DNA of 6,449 nucleotides from Comamonadaceae bacterium UBA2237 (GTDB lineage Bacteria; Pseudomonadota; Gammaproteobacteria; Burkholderiales; Burkholderiaceae_C): contig DDYJ01000044.1 of the NCBI GenBank assembly GCA_002347905.1, positions 1 through 6,449 of the forward strand, read 5' to 3'. The notes under the pieces were generated by a model that was not told where the DNA came from, searched no databases, and saw only the letters and a list, made by a program, of their open reading frames with translations. Below are positions 1-6,400 of the stretch, one piece after another (positions within the stretch are counted from its first letter, which is position 1; each line of letters opens with the position of its first letter). Both the position numbers and the translations under genes were made by a program.

Positions 1-398
1 TGCGCTTTGCCAGCCAAGCCCACTTGATCCAATAAGTGCATGGCACGTGCACCGATATCGTCGGTTTTGACGCGTGGCCCCAAGCTACCCACTAATACAT
101 TTTCTAAAACGGTTAGGCCAACAAAAGGCCGGCACAACTGAAATGTGCGTGCCACGCCCAAGCCCACGATGGCGTTAGAGCGCATTTCGCGCAAAGACTT
201 GCCACGTAAAAGCACTTGGCCTTCGTCGGCAGGAATGAATCCTGTGAGCAAGTTAAACAGCGTTGTCTTGCCCGCACCGTTAGGCCCCAAGATGCCGACA
301 ATCTCACCCTCTTTCACGGTGATGTTGATGTCTTTCAACACATGCAAGCCACCAAAATGTTTGTCGAGGTGCTTGACCTCTAGTAGCGCGTGTGTCAT
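1..398 (-). CDS. livG: Liv-type ABC transporter ATP-binding protein, N-terminal part (cut by window edge)
   Basis: This is the cytoplasmic ATPase that powers a high-affinity amino-acid type importer, working with LivH, LivM and normally LivF. Translating the minus strand from the ATG at 398 gives 132 residues before the window ends. Walker A is GPNGAGKTT at about residues 38-46, and the Q-loop region is ARTFQLCRPF with Q near residue 87, followed by LTVLENVLVG, a sequence characteristic of LivG-type ATPases. The signature motif, Walker B and H-loop lie outside the window, so about half of a usual 250-260 residue protein is seen. Its ATG overlaps the livM stop in an ATGA arrangement, and an AAGGAG ribosome binding site sits 5 bases upstream inside livM. 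No defect is visible. LivG is preferred over LivF because of the long RTFQ-type Q-loop segment and the position directly after livM. Confidence 0.93.
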   Translation of the reverse strand, partial: MTHALLEVKHLDKHFGGLHVLKDINITVKEGEIVGILGPNGAGKTTLFNLLTGFIPADEGQVLLRGKSLREMRSNAIVGLGVARTFQLCRPFVGLTVLENVLVGSLGPRVKTDDIGARAMHLLDQVGLAGKA

Positions 399-1345
399 GG
401 GCGCTCCTTAGAGAAAAAATGTCGCAACTTGTTCCACGTAGGCGCGACGATGCCGTTGGGTAGGAAGAACAAAATAAAGATGAGTAGCAAGCTGTAGATC
501 ATCAGGCGCCACTCGCCAAAGTTACGCAAACCCTCGGTCATCAGCGTCAGCAACAAAGCACCGCCGACAGGGCCAAAAATAGTTCCCATGCCACCCACAT
601 AGACCATGGTGATGATGGTGATCGATGTCACTACCGCAAACAATTGCGGGCTCACTTGCAATTGGTAGTGCGCATACAAAGCGCCGCCTAAACCGGCAAA
701 GGCTGCGCTGATGATGAGCGAGGCGATTTTGTAAGTGGTGATGGGCAAGCCAGCCGCAAGACAGGTGGCCTCGTCTCCGCGAATCGCGCGCAAGATCAAG
801 CCCCAGCGTGAACGTGCCATCCAGGCAAGAAACAAGGTGATGGCGCCCAACAGCGAGAGCACAAACCAGTAGTAGTACAAAGGGTCTTTGATCAGCGGCG
901 TGATGTCTTGTATGCCTTCTTCGCCGCCTGTGAATTCCCAAAAAATCAGCATCAAGCGTTGCATGATGACGGCGGCAGACAACATGGCTAGCGCAAAGTA
1001 GGGTCCCCGCAGTCGCAAAGTCGGAAAGCCCAAAATCAACCCAAAAAGCGAAGCTACGATCATGGATGCGGGCAGACTCCACCAAGGCCCTAACCCGAAC
1101 TGCACATTCAAAAAACCTGCGGTGTAGGCGCCCACACCAATGAACAGCGAGTGGCCAAAGTTTTCACGCCCCGTCAGGCCAGACATAAAGTCCCAGCTCA
1201 CCGACCAAATGCCATAGATGGCGGCTACGGTGAGCACGCCAATCAGGTATTTGCCGGGAAACAGCATGGGTAAGAAGCCCAAGACAGCCAAAGCCGCTAG
1301 ACCCCCTGTCATGCTGATATTGTCTAAACCCCGAAATGCCTTCAT
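395..1345 (-). CDS. livM: Liv-type ABC transporter permease LivM
   Basis: This is an inner-membrane permease of the branched-chain amino-acid transporter family (BPD_transp_2). It pairs with LivH to form the translocation channel. The 316-residue product is normal for LivM and very hydrophobic, with multiple predicted membrane spans from about residue 13 to 297. Family landmarks are SGLTGRENFGHSLF (about 55-68) followed by GVGAYTAGFL. The cytoplasmic coupling loop is AIRGDEATCLAAGLP (about 187-201), which contacts the ATPase, and VGGMGTIFGPVGGA lies at about 250-263. The start is the ATG at 1345, 15 bases after the livH stop, with a GAGG sequence upstream. The stop overlaps the livG ATG. The transported compound cannot be read from the permease; branched-chain amino acids, other amino acids, urea-like compounds and aromatic or carboxylic acids are all known for this family. 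Confidence 0.94.
   Translation of the reverse strand: MKAFRGLDNISMTGGLAALAVLGFLPMLFPGKYLIGVLTVAAIYGIWSVSWDFMSGLTGRENFGHSLFIGVGAYTAGFLNVQFGLGPWWSLPASMIVASLFGLILGFPTLRLRGPYFALAMLSAAVIMQRLMLIFWEFTGGEEGIQDITPLIKDPLYYYWFVLSLLGAITLFLAWMARSRWGLILRAIRGDEATCLAAGLPITTYKIASLIISAAFAGLGGALYAHYQLQVSPQLFAVVTSITIITMVYVGGMGTIFGPVGGALLLTLMTEGLRNFGEWRLMIYSLLLIFILFFLPNGIVAPTWNKLRHFFSKERP
404..409 (-). promoter_or_regulatory. Ribosome binding site of livG
   Basis: The minus strand reads AAGGAG, 5 bases before the livG ATG at 398 and inside the last codons of livM. It is the strongest Shine-Dalgarno sequence in the transporter operon. It supports the ATGA-overlapping start rather than any later codon. Confidence 0.75.
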
Positions 1346-1360
1346 GAAATCTACGGCCTC

Positions 1361-2212
1361 TTAAAACGCAGCGCGCTTGCCAAAAATGCCAGCAGGTCTA
1401 AACACCAGCATCAGCAAAGTGGCCAACACCGACACGATCTCGGTCCAGCTGCTTGAAATCAAATACGCCACGCAAGTCTCTGCGTAACCCAATAAAAATG
1501 CCGCAGCAATGCTGCCTGGAATAGAGCCCAAGCCACCGACCACCACAATCGCAAACGCTTTGACGATGGGTAGTAAATGCATCGAAGGCTGGACCGATAA
1601 AAACGGCCCTGCCATCACTCCAGCCAATGCAGCCAGCGCAGCAGAAATAGCCATCACCAGCGAAAAAATCTTGTCGCTAGGAATGCCCATGTACTTGGCT
1701 GCTTCAGGGTCCTGTGAGATCGCCAAGATGGCGCTGCCCAAGCGGGTGAACTGGATAAACACATACAGCGCACCAATCGCCACTGCAGCGACAGCCAGAG
1801 TGAGCAAGCGTTGGCCTGCTACATCTACGCCGCCTAAGTTGATTTTGGTGTCGACGAATGATGGGACGTTGCGGTACTCCGAGCCAAACACCAAGAACAG
1901 TGTTTGTTCAACAACCAAGGCAACCGCGAGCGAGATCATCAACACGCCTAACTGCGAATGACGCAGTGGGCGAATCAATACTTTCTCGACGACTACCCCG
2001 AATATGGCAACAAAGCCGATCGAGAGCAATGCCGCCGTCCACAAAGGCAAACCTGCGATCGACGTCAACACATAGGTGCCGTAAGCGCCTAGCGCATAAA
2101 ACGATCCGTGGGCTAAGTTCAGGATGCGGGCCACCCCGAAGATCAGGGTGAAGCCGACGGCCAATAAGGCATAGATGGCGCTGGTAACAGCGCCATAGAT
2201 CAGAATTTCCAA
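1361..2212 (-). CDS. livH: Liv-type ABC transporter permease LivH, TTG start
   Basis: This is the second inner-membrane permease of the importer, also BPD_transp_2 family. The product is 283 residues, close to the usual LivH length. Its N-terminus shows the typical LivH pattern GVARILNLAHGSFYALGAY (about 26-44). The cytoplasmic coupling loop is AISQDPEAAKYMGIP (about 164-178), and VVGGLGSIPGSIAAA lies near 224-238. The start is TTG at 2212. An in-frame TGA lies only four codons upstream, and no in-frame ATG occurs until well inside the conserved part, so TTG is the only start that keeps the conserved N-terminus. It is separated from the binding-protein TAA by one base, and there is no strong Shine-Dalgarno sequence, only purine-rich GAAGAAA. 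Translation is therefore probably coupled to the upstream gene. Confidence 0.94.
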   Translation of the reverse strand: MEILIYGAVTSAIYALLAVGFTLIFGVARILNLAHGSFYALGAYGTYVLTSIAGLPLWTAALLSIGFVAIFGVVVEKVLIRPLRHSQLGVLMISLAVALVVEQTLFLVFGSEYRNVPSFVDTKINLGGVDVAGQRLLTLAVAAVAIGALYVFIQFTRLGSAILAISQDPEAAKYMGIPSDKIFSLVMAISAALAALAGVMAGPFLSVQPSMHLLPIVKAFAIVVVGGLGSIPGSIAAAFLLGYAETCVAYLISSSWTEIVSVLATLLMLVFRPAGIFGKRAAF

Positions 2213-2213
2213 T

Positions 2214-3467
2214 TTATTTCTTCATCCAAGGCGGCAAGATAAAGGTACCTGTACGCAATTCTTTGGGATAGATTACAGCGCGCTCGCCCTTGTCTTGCCA
2301 CTGCGCGAAGATCAGATTCATCTTGCCTTTGCCGGTTTGCACATCGTGCATATCGTCAAAAGTGATTTCACCACCCACGCCTTCAAACTTGGTTTTTTCT
2401 AACTCTTTGATCACCTTGTCGGTGTCAAAGCTACCAGCACGTTTGACGGCTTCGGCATAGATATAGACCGAGTCATAGGCAAAGAATGCGGTGTACACGG
2501 GGTAGTTGGCGGAATTCTTTTTGAACTCGTCAAAGAACGGCACGGTCTTCTTGGTCAAAGGAGCGCGAACAGCAAAGTTGGCTGCAACTTCTGAAATTGC
2601 TTTGCCACCAATACGGCTGTAGAAATCGCCGTCCATGCTCTTTACGTCAATACCGCCATACGGCACAGGTACTTGTGCGTCGTGCCATTGCTTAGCAAAC
2701 ACGTCACTAGAAGCGTGTGATAGCACGACGATCATGTATTGCGCGCCGCTCGACTTGACCTTGGCAAGCAAGGGAGAAAAGTCAGAGGTTTGCGTGTCAA
2801 AAAGTTCGGTGAGCTTCACATCAGCACCCACGTCCTTGGCGCCTTTGGCCAAAACGGGAACTAAGTCTTGTACCCATTTGGCGTTTTCACCAACGATGGC
2901 GATGTTTTTGTAACCTAATTCGCCGATCACAAAGTTAGAGATGTAATCGACCAAGCTACGCGCTTGGTGCGCAGCGTTGATGGGGCCAACGCGGAAAATA
3001 TATTTGTAGTTGTCGTAGTCTTGTTTGACTTTGGCTGTGATGGAAGGAGATGCGGCACCCACCCCCAAGTAAATCGTTTTGGCCGCCGAGATGTGTGGCA
3101 ATTGCGCCAACGTCACGCCGCTGGTGTAGCCGCCGATCAGCAAGTCGACTTTTTCATCGGCCGTGAGTTTTTTGATCGCACTAATACCTGTCTCTGGGTT
3201 TTCGGTCTCGTCTGCAGCAACAAATTCAAACTTGCGTCCTAGCACGCCCCCCTTTTTGTTGATGTCGTCGACCGCCATTTTGACGGCGGTGAGCGTGTCG
3301 CGCCCGACTTGCAATTGCACCGAGGTGGGCACGCCAATGCGGATCGGCTTGGTGTTGGCGGCTTGTGCCAATGCTTGGGGGCTTGCCAGCACGCCTAAAA
3401 GCGCACCAAGCAGAGCGCTGGCCGTGGCTAGACGGCGCAACGAACGGAAATTTGTGGAATACGACAT
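2214..3467 (-). CDS. Periplasmic substrate-binding protein of a Liv-type ABC transporter
   Basis: This protein captures the ligand in the periplasm and delivers it to LivH/LivM. From the ATG at 3467 it is 417 residues. It has a Sec signal peptide: arginines at 8, 11 and 12, a hydrophobic stretch at about 13-28, and likely cleavage after ALA (34) or AQA (36). There is no lipobox cysteine, so it should be soluble. The rest fits the type I periplasmic binding fold (Peripla_BP_6): IRIGVPTSV at about 42-50, AVDDINKKGGVLGRKFE near 65-81, GGYTSGVT at 112-119 and GAASPSI near 137-143. The mature chain contains no cysteine, so the disulfide of E. coli LivJ/LivK is absent, and the ligand loop differs from LivJ; the substrate is left open. 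This start is preferred over the ATG at 3542 because AGGAG lies 8 bases upstream and the signal peptide begins here. Confidence 0.93.
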   Translation of the reverse strand: MSYSTNFRSLRRLATASALLGALLGVLASPQALAQAANTKPIRIGVPTSVQLQVGRDTLTAVKMAVDDINKKGGVLGRKFEFVAADETENPETGISAIKKLTADEKVDLLIGGYTSGVTLAQLPHISAAKTIYLGVGAASPSITAKVKQDYDNYKYIFRVGPINAAHQARSLVDYISNFVIGELGYKNIAIVGENAKWVQDLVPVLAKGAKDVGADVKLTELFDTQTSDFSPLLAKVKSSGAQYMIVVLSHASSDVFAKQWHDAQVPVPYGGIDVKSMDGDFYSRIGGKAISEVAANFAVRAPLTKKTVPFFDEFKKNSANYPVYTAFFAYDSVYIYAEAVKRAGSFDTDKVIKELEKTKFEGVGGEITFDDMHDVQTGKGKMNLIFAQWQDKGERAVIYPKELRTGTFILPPWMKK

Positions 3468-3475
3468 TGAGAGAG

Positions 3476-3480
3476 CTCCT
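3476..3480 (-). promoter_or_regulatory. Ribosome binding site deciding the binding-protein start
   Basis: The minus strand reads AGGAG, 8 bases before the ATG at 3467. The alternative upstream ATG at 3542 lacks such a site. It would also add 25 residues ahead of a complete signal peptide and would place the start codon inside the palindrome at 3540-3559. The site therefore fixes the start at 3467. Confidence 0.8.
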
Positions 3481-3539
3481 AAAAACACAACATGTGAAAT
3501 GCACACACACCAAAGAGACGAACTTAACGAAATAGACCG

Positions 3540-3559
3540 CATGTAGGCATGCCCACATG
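3540..3559. repeat. 20-base near-perfect palindrome upstream of the binding-protein gene
   Basis: The plus strand reads CATGTAGGCATGCCCACATG. Nine of the ten base pairs are symmetric; only A3545 and C3554 do not match, and on the minus-strand transcript that pair becomes a G-U wobble. The centre is about 83 bases before the binding-protein ATG. It could be a DNA operator for a dimeric regulator or, if transcribed, a hairpin in the leader; a loop-free palindrome favours DNA binding. It lacks a following T-run, so it is not an intrinsic terminator. Confidence 0.45.
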
Positions 3560-3590
3560 AGACTGAGCCATTTTTAGGACAAATGCGTGT

Positions 3591-3618
3591 GGCAGTAAGG
3601 GGGCATTACCCTAATGCC
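3591..3618 (-). promoter_or_regulatory. Candidate operator: inverted repeat plus phased third half-site
   Basis: On the minus strand GGCATTA, GGG, TAATGCC forms a perfect 7-base inverted repeat with a 3-base centre (3618-3602). A third half-site, TACTGCC (3597-3591), repeats TAATGCC with one mismatch and starts exactly 11 bases later, about one helical turn. Tandem half-sites with a helical-turn period are typical of OmpR-family response regulators, and one such regulator is encoded nearby. That it is the binder is inference; a different dimeric regulator would also fit the inverted pair. Confidence 0.5.
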
Positions 3619-3659
3619 TAGTAGTTGCACCAACCCTTTTTTGTCGTGTGCGTGACTTT

Positions 3660-5102
3660 TTATGCCAAAGTGTTTTGAAAACGTACTGTAAAACTAGCGC
3701 CTGGGTTGGGTTTGCTTGGCGATGCATCTTGCACATTGACAGTTGCGCTGTGCAGTTGCGCAACTTCCATCACGATGGCTAAACCGAGTCCTGAGCCATC
3801 CACCTCGGTACCTAGTGCGCGGTAAAAGGGTTGGAAGATTTGTTCGCGCTCTGCGGCAGGAATACCTGGGCCTGAGTCCTCGACTTGCACTGCCACCACT
3901 TTGCCAGCGGTATCGCTGAGCACGCGCACAGTGATCACGCCTGGTGTTTCTGCGCTTGATGGTGTGTAGTTCATCGCGTTGTCTACCAAGTTGCGGATCA
4001 ACTCTTTGAGCAATGTCGCGTTACCCAAAATCCGCACGCCGCGGCTGTCTGCGCTGACGCCCTCATAGCCCAGGTCAATGTGTTTTTCCATGGCGCGGGG
4101 CAGAGAGTCTTGTATGACGGACTGCGCAATTTCCACCATGTTGCAAGGCGCGCGTGCCACTGATGTGCTGCCGCTTTCAGCGCGCGCCAAAGACAGCAAT
4201 TGGTTCACGGTGTGGGTCGCACGGATGCTGGCGCGGCCAATCAACTGCAAGGACTTTTTTAAATCTTGGGTGTCTGAGCCTTCGCGCTGCGCCAAATCTG
4301 CTTGCATCCGCAAACCTGCGAGCGGTGTTTTGAGCTGGTGGGCGGCGTCGGCTAAGAAACGTTTTTGCGTAGCGATCGAATCTTTGAGGCGAGTCAACAA
4401 ATCATTGAACGACGCGACCAAGGGTGCAATTTCTTTAGGGACGTAATGGCCTTCGAGTGGGCTCAAGTCGTCGGGTTTGCGCTGTCGAATCCGCTCGCCC
4501 AAGGCGTTGAGCGGCTCAATGCCATGGCCTAGTGCCAGCCAAACCAATAGCACTACCAAAGGCAAGATGACGATTTGGGGCAGCAACACACCCTTGATAA
4601 TTTCAGTTGCTAACACCGAACGCTTTTCTAGCGTTTCACCCACTTGGATGAGCACAGGCTTTGCGTTGGGCAGGCCTACCTTGACCCATATGTAGGCCAC
4701 ACGGATGTTGGCCCCGCGCAGTTTGTCGTCGCGGAGGTGCACATCACCAACGGTGGATTTGTCTTCGTCAGGCGGAGGAGGAAAGTCGCGGTCGCCGCTG
4801 ACCAATTCAGCGCGCGTCCCAAGGACTTGGTAATAAATTGTGTCGGCATCGTCGGCGCGCAAAATTTCACGCGCGGGGGAGGGTAGGTTAAATAACAAAC
4901 GCTGTTGGTCAGTTTTGACCAGTTGCGCCAAGGCTTTGACGTTGTGCTCCAGGCCGCGGTCAAAAGGGCGACCCGCAATACTTTCTGCCACCACCCAAGA
5001 CAACATCACGCTCAAAGGCAACAGCAAAAGGAGGGGGGTGAGCATCCAATCCAGAATTTGCCCAAACAGCGATTTACGCCGCACCTTAAAGAGCTTCACC
5101 AT
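3660..5102 (-). CDS. TctE-like membrane sensor histidine kinase
   Basis: This sensor kinase should detect an external signal, autophosphorylate and pass phosphate to the regulator encoded just upstream. The 480-residue product has membrane span 1 at about 15-38, a periplasmic region at about 39-168 (with SIAGRPFDRGLEHN, as in the 2CSK_N domain of TctE-type kinases, and a proline-rich FPPPPDED at 107-114), and span 2 at about 171-193. A HAMP-like linker follows. The dimerisation H-box FLADAAHQLKTPLAG carries phospho-acceptor H255. The ATPase domain has the N-box NLVDN with N375, G1 DSGPGIP (409-415), the F-box QPFYRA and G2 GSGLGLAI (436-443). All catalytic motifs are intact. The ATG lies 15 bases after the regulator stop without a recognisable Shine-Dalgarno sequence, and the regulator stop is in frame just upstream, so no earlier start exists. 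TctE itself senses tricarboxylates; the ligand here is unknown. Confidence 0.94.
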   Translation of the reverse strand: MVKLFKVRRKSLFGQILDWMLTPLLLLLPLSVMLSWVVAESIAGRPFDRGLEHNVKALAQLVKTDQQRLLFNLPSPAREILRADDADTIYYQVLGTRAELVSGDRDFPPPPDEDKSTVGDVHLRDDKLRGANIRVAYIWVKVGLPNAKPVLIQVGETLEKRSVLATEIIKGVLLPQIVILPLVVLLVWLALGHGIEPLNALGERIRQRKPDDLSPLEGHYVPKEIAPLVASFNDLLTRLKDSIATQKRFLADAAHQLKTPLAGLRMQADLAQREGSDTQDLKKSLQLIGRASIRATHTVNQLLSLARAESGSTSVARAPCNMVEIAQSVIQDSLPRAMEKHIDLGYEGVSADSRGVRILGNATLLKELIRNLVDNAMNYTPSSAETPGVITVRVLSDTAGKVVAVQVEDSGPGIPAAEREQIFQPFYRALGTEVDGSGLGLAIVMEVAQLHSATVNVQDASPSKPNPGASFTVRFQNTLA

Positions 5103-5117
5103 GCTTGGGGGCGTCGC

Positions 5118-5792
5118 TTAATTGGGAATTTTTTCAAGGCAATAGCCCAAGCCACGTACAGTCGCAATGCGGATCGGGTCGCGCTCGATTTTTTTGCGCA
5201 AGCGGTGGATGTAGACCTCGATCGCGTTGTTGCTGACTTCTTCGCCCCATTCGCACAAGCGTTCCACCAACTGGTCTTTGCTGACCAAGCGACCTGCGCG
5301 TTGCAACAAAACTTCTAACAGTCCAAGTTCGCGCGCGGACAGTTCGACCATCTTGCCGTCGATGGTGGCGACGCGGCCTTGCTGGTCATAGACCAGTGGG
5401 CCGTGTTTGATGAGGGAGGTGGTGCCACCCATGCCGCGTCGCGTCAGGGCGCGCACGCGCGCTTCAAGCTCTTGCAAAGAAAACGGTTTGGCCATGTAGT
5501 CGTCAGCACCGTAGTCCAGGCCTTTGACGCGCTCTTCAACGCTGTCGGCGGCGGTCAATATCAATACGGGGATAGAGGAGCCCCGGGCGCGCAATCGTTT
5601 GAGAATTTCTAGGCCGTGCATTTGCGGCAGACCTAAGTCAAGTATCAGGAGGTCAAACTGGTCACTGGTCATCAGCGCGGCTTCGGCTTCGGTGCCGCTG
5701 GCGACGTGGTCAGCAGCAGAGCCCGCCGCACGCAAGGTGCGCAACAACCCGTCCGCGAGGACCAAGTCATCTTCTGCGATCAGTATGCGCAT
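5118..5792 (-). CDS. OmpR-family response regulator, TctD/QseB-like
   Basis: This is a cytoplasmic transcription factor activated by phosphorylation from the adjacent kinase. The product is 224 residues, standard for the family. The receiver domain (about 1-117) has acidic pocket residues E7, D8 and D9, phospho-acceptor D52 in LILDLGLP, T80 in VLILTAAD and K102 in AKPF, all the expected conserved positions. The winged-helix DNA-binding domain (about 128-222) contains LSARELGLLEVLL, the recognition-helix region SNNAIEVYIHRLRKKI and the wing VRGLGYCLE. The start is the ATG at 5792, supported by AGGAG 9 bases upstream. The kinase gene follows after 15 bases, so the two are surely co-transcribed. 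The marR stop lies only 31 bases upstream, so the promoter may be inside or before marR. Likely targets are its own operon and the downstream transporter, as inference. Confidence 0.95.
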   Translation of the reverse strand: MRILIAEDDLVLADGLLRTLRAAGSAADHVASGTEAEAALMTSDQFDLLILDLGLPQMHGLEILKRLRARGSSIPVLILTAADSVEERVKGLDYGADDYMAKPFSLQELEARVRALTRRGMGGTTSLIKHGPLVYDQQGRVATIDGKMVELSARELGLLEVLLQRAGRLVSKDQLVERLCEWGEEVSNNAIEVYIHRLRKKIERDPIRIATVRGLGYCLEKIPN

Positions 5793-5801
5793 GGTCTTGT
5801 A

Positions 5802-5806
5802 CTCCT
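5802..5806 (-). promoter_or_regulatory. Ribosome binding site of the response regulator
   Basis: The minus strand reads AGGAG, 9 bases before the ATG at 5792, in the 31-base gap after marR. It supports the start whose product begins MRILIAEDD, the normal N-terminus of this family. Confidence 0.7.
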
Positions 5807-5823
5807 GATGTTTTGTAGGCTTT

Positions 5824-6348
5824 TTATGTGAGCGATTTTAGGCTGGCGTAATCGCCTGCATAGGCTTCTAACCCTAAGCGCACCACGGTGGCAACGTCTG
5901 CGCCGACTTCTTGTTTGAACTCGGCTTCGGTTTGGGCCACGGCTTGCTCAAAGGCTTTGAGCCAGGCGAGGCCTGTCGGCGTGAAGACGATGCGTCTTGC
6001 GCGCGCGTCTTGTGGGTCGGGTGTGCGAACGACCAAGCCCCAGGCTTCGCATTGGGTGACGAGATCGCCCATCGCTTGTTTGGTCATGTTGGCGCTGGCG
6101 GCTAGGTCATTCAGGCGCGAGCCTTCAAGGCTGAGGTGGCGGGTGATGTGGATGTGGGCGGCGCTTACCTGGGCTCGGGCGGCTAGGTTGGAGAGGGCTA
6201 GGGGGACGTCTACGTTGTGGGCCATGAGGTAGAGGACACGGTCGTCGAATTTGCGCATGGCTGCGCCTAGGAGGCGGCCTAGGTGGGATTGGCGCCAGTC
6301 TTGGGGGGTGATGTGATCGCTTGGTTTTTTGTATGGTCTGGGGGGCAT
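5824..6348 (-). CDS. MarR-family winged-helix transcriptional regulator
   Basis: This is probably a dimeric DNA-binding repressor or activator responding to a small molecule. From the ATG at 6348 it is 174 residues, within the usual MarR range. Helical dimerisation segments flank a winged-helix core: SRLNDLAASANMTKQAMGDL (about 77-96) is the helix-turn-helix, GLVVRTPDPQDARAR (about 104-118) is the wing with the D-P-x-D-x-R-A-R pattern typical of MarR proteins, and RIVFTPTGLAWL follows. An in-frame ATG at 6408 would add 20 residues and overlap the end of an upstream gene. Neither start has a clear Shine-Dalgarno sequence, but purines before 6348 slightly favour it. Leucine codons differ strongly from the neighbouring regulator gene: one CTG, and CTA and CTC dominate. 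It could control the transporter, the two-component genes or an upstream gene; nothing seen decides this. Confidence 0.87.
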   Translation of the reverse strand: MPPRPYKKPSDHITPQDWRQSHLGRLLGAAMRKFDDRVLYLMAHNVDVPLALSNLAARAQVSAAHIHITRHLSLEGSRLNDLAASANMTKQAMGDLVTQCEAWGLVVRTPDPQDARARRIVFTPTGLAWLKAFEQAVAQTEAEFKQEVGADVATVVRLGLEAYAGDYASLKSLT

Positions 6349-6400
6349 GCTTTCAGGCGTCTTTTTGGTTTCTGGTGGTAGGTGGGCGCTAAGGTGGTTT

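Larger units (their letters stand above)
3468..3659 (-). promoter_or_regulatory. Intergenic control region of the transporter operon
   Basis: These 192 bases separate the kinase stop from the binding-protein ATG and contain no convincing gene. They should hold the promoter of the transporter operon. Two symmetric elements are visible and listed separately (3591-3618 and 3540-3559). No strong sigma-70 promoter stands out. A TAAAAAT stretch on the minus strand at 3576-3570 could be a -10 element with a poor -35 overlapping the half-site at 3597-3591, as expected for an activator-dependent promoter. An alternative pair is TTGGTG (3633-3628) and GGTAAT (3610-3605) with a 17-base spacer, which would put the -10 inside the inverted repeat. 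I saw no convincing intrinsic terminator after the kinase gene, so read-through into the transporter is possible. Confidence 0.55.

Noticed and set aside
522..1085. 187-residue open frame on the minus strand in another frame of livM
   Set aside because: It lies wholly inside livM, has histidine-rich low-complexity stretches typical of out-of-frame reading, and shows no recognisable domain.
3468..3542. Upstream ATG at 3542 extending the binding protein by 25 residues
   Set aside because: The signal peptide is complete from the ATG at 3467, which has AGGAG 8 bases upstream. The extension would place a second hydrophobic stretch ahead of it and start inside the palindrome.
3570..3600. Possible sigma-54 promoter before the binding-protein gene
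   Set aside because: CTGCCACACGCATTT only loosely resembles the TGGCAC-N5-TTGC consensus. The GG and GC anchors are not correctly placed, and the regulator is an OmpR-type without a sigma-54 interaction domain.
3602..3618. Inverted repeat read as a transcription terminator hairpin for the kinase gene
   Set aside because: A 7-base stem with a 3-base loop is possible, but the bases following on the minus strand are CCCCTTACTG, not a T-run. The phased third half-site favours an operator.
3636..3660. Possible intrinsic terminator after the kinase gene
   Set aside because: The minus strand has A-rich runs around GTCACGCACACGAC, but only about three base pairs can form and no T-run follows on the coding strand.
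4905..5318. 137-residue plus-strand open frame across the kinase/regulator junction
   Set aside because: It is antisense to two well-supported genes with intact motifs and has no family features; it is a shadow of their codon bias. The same applies to the other plus-strand frames at 145-411, 1509-1961, 3163-3546, 4078-4446 and 5888-6232.
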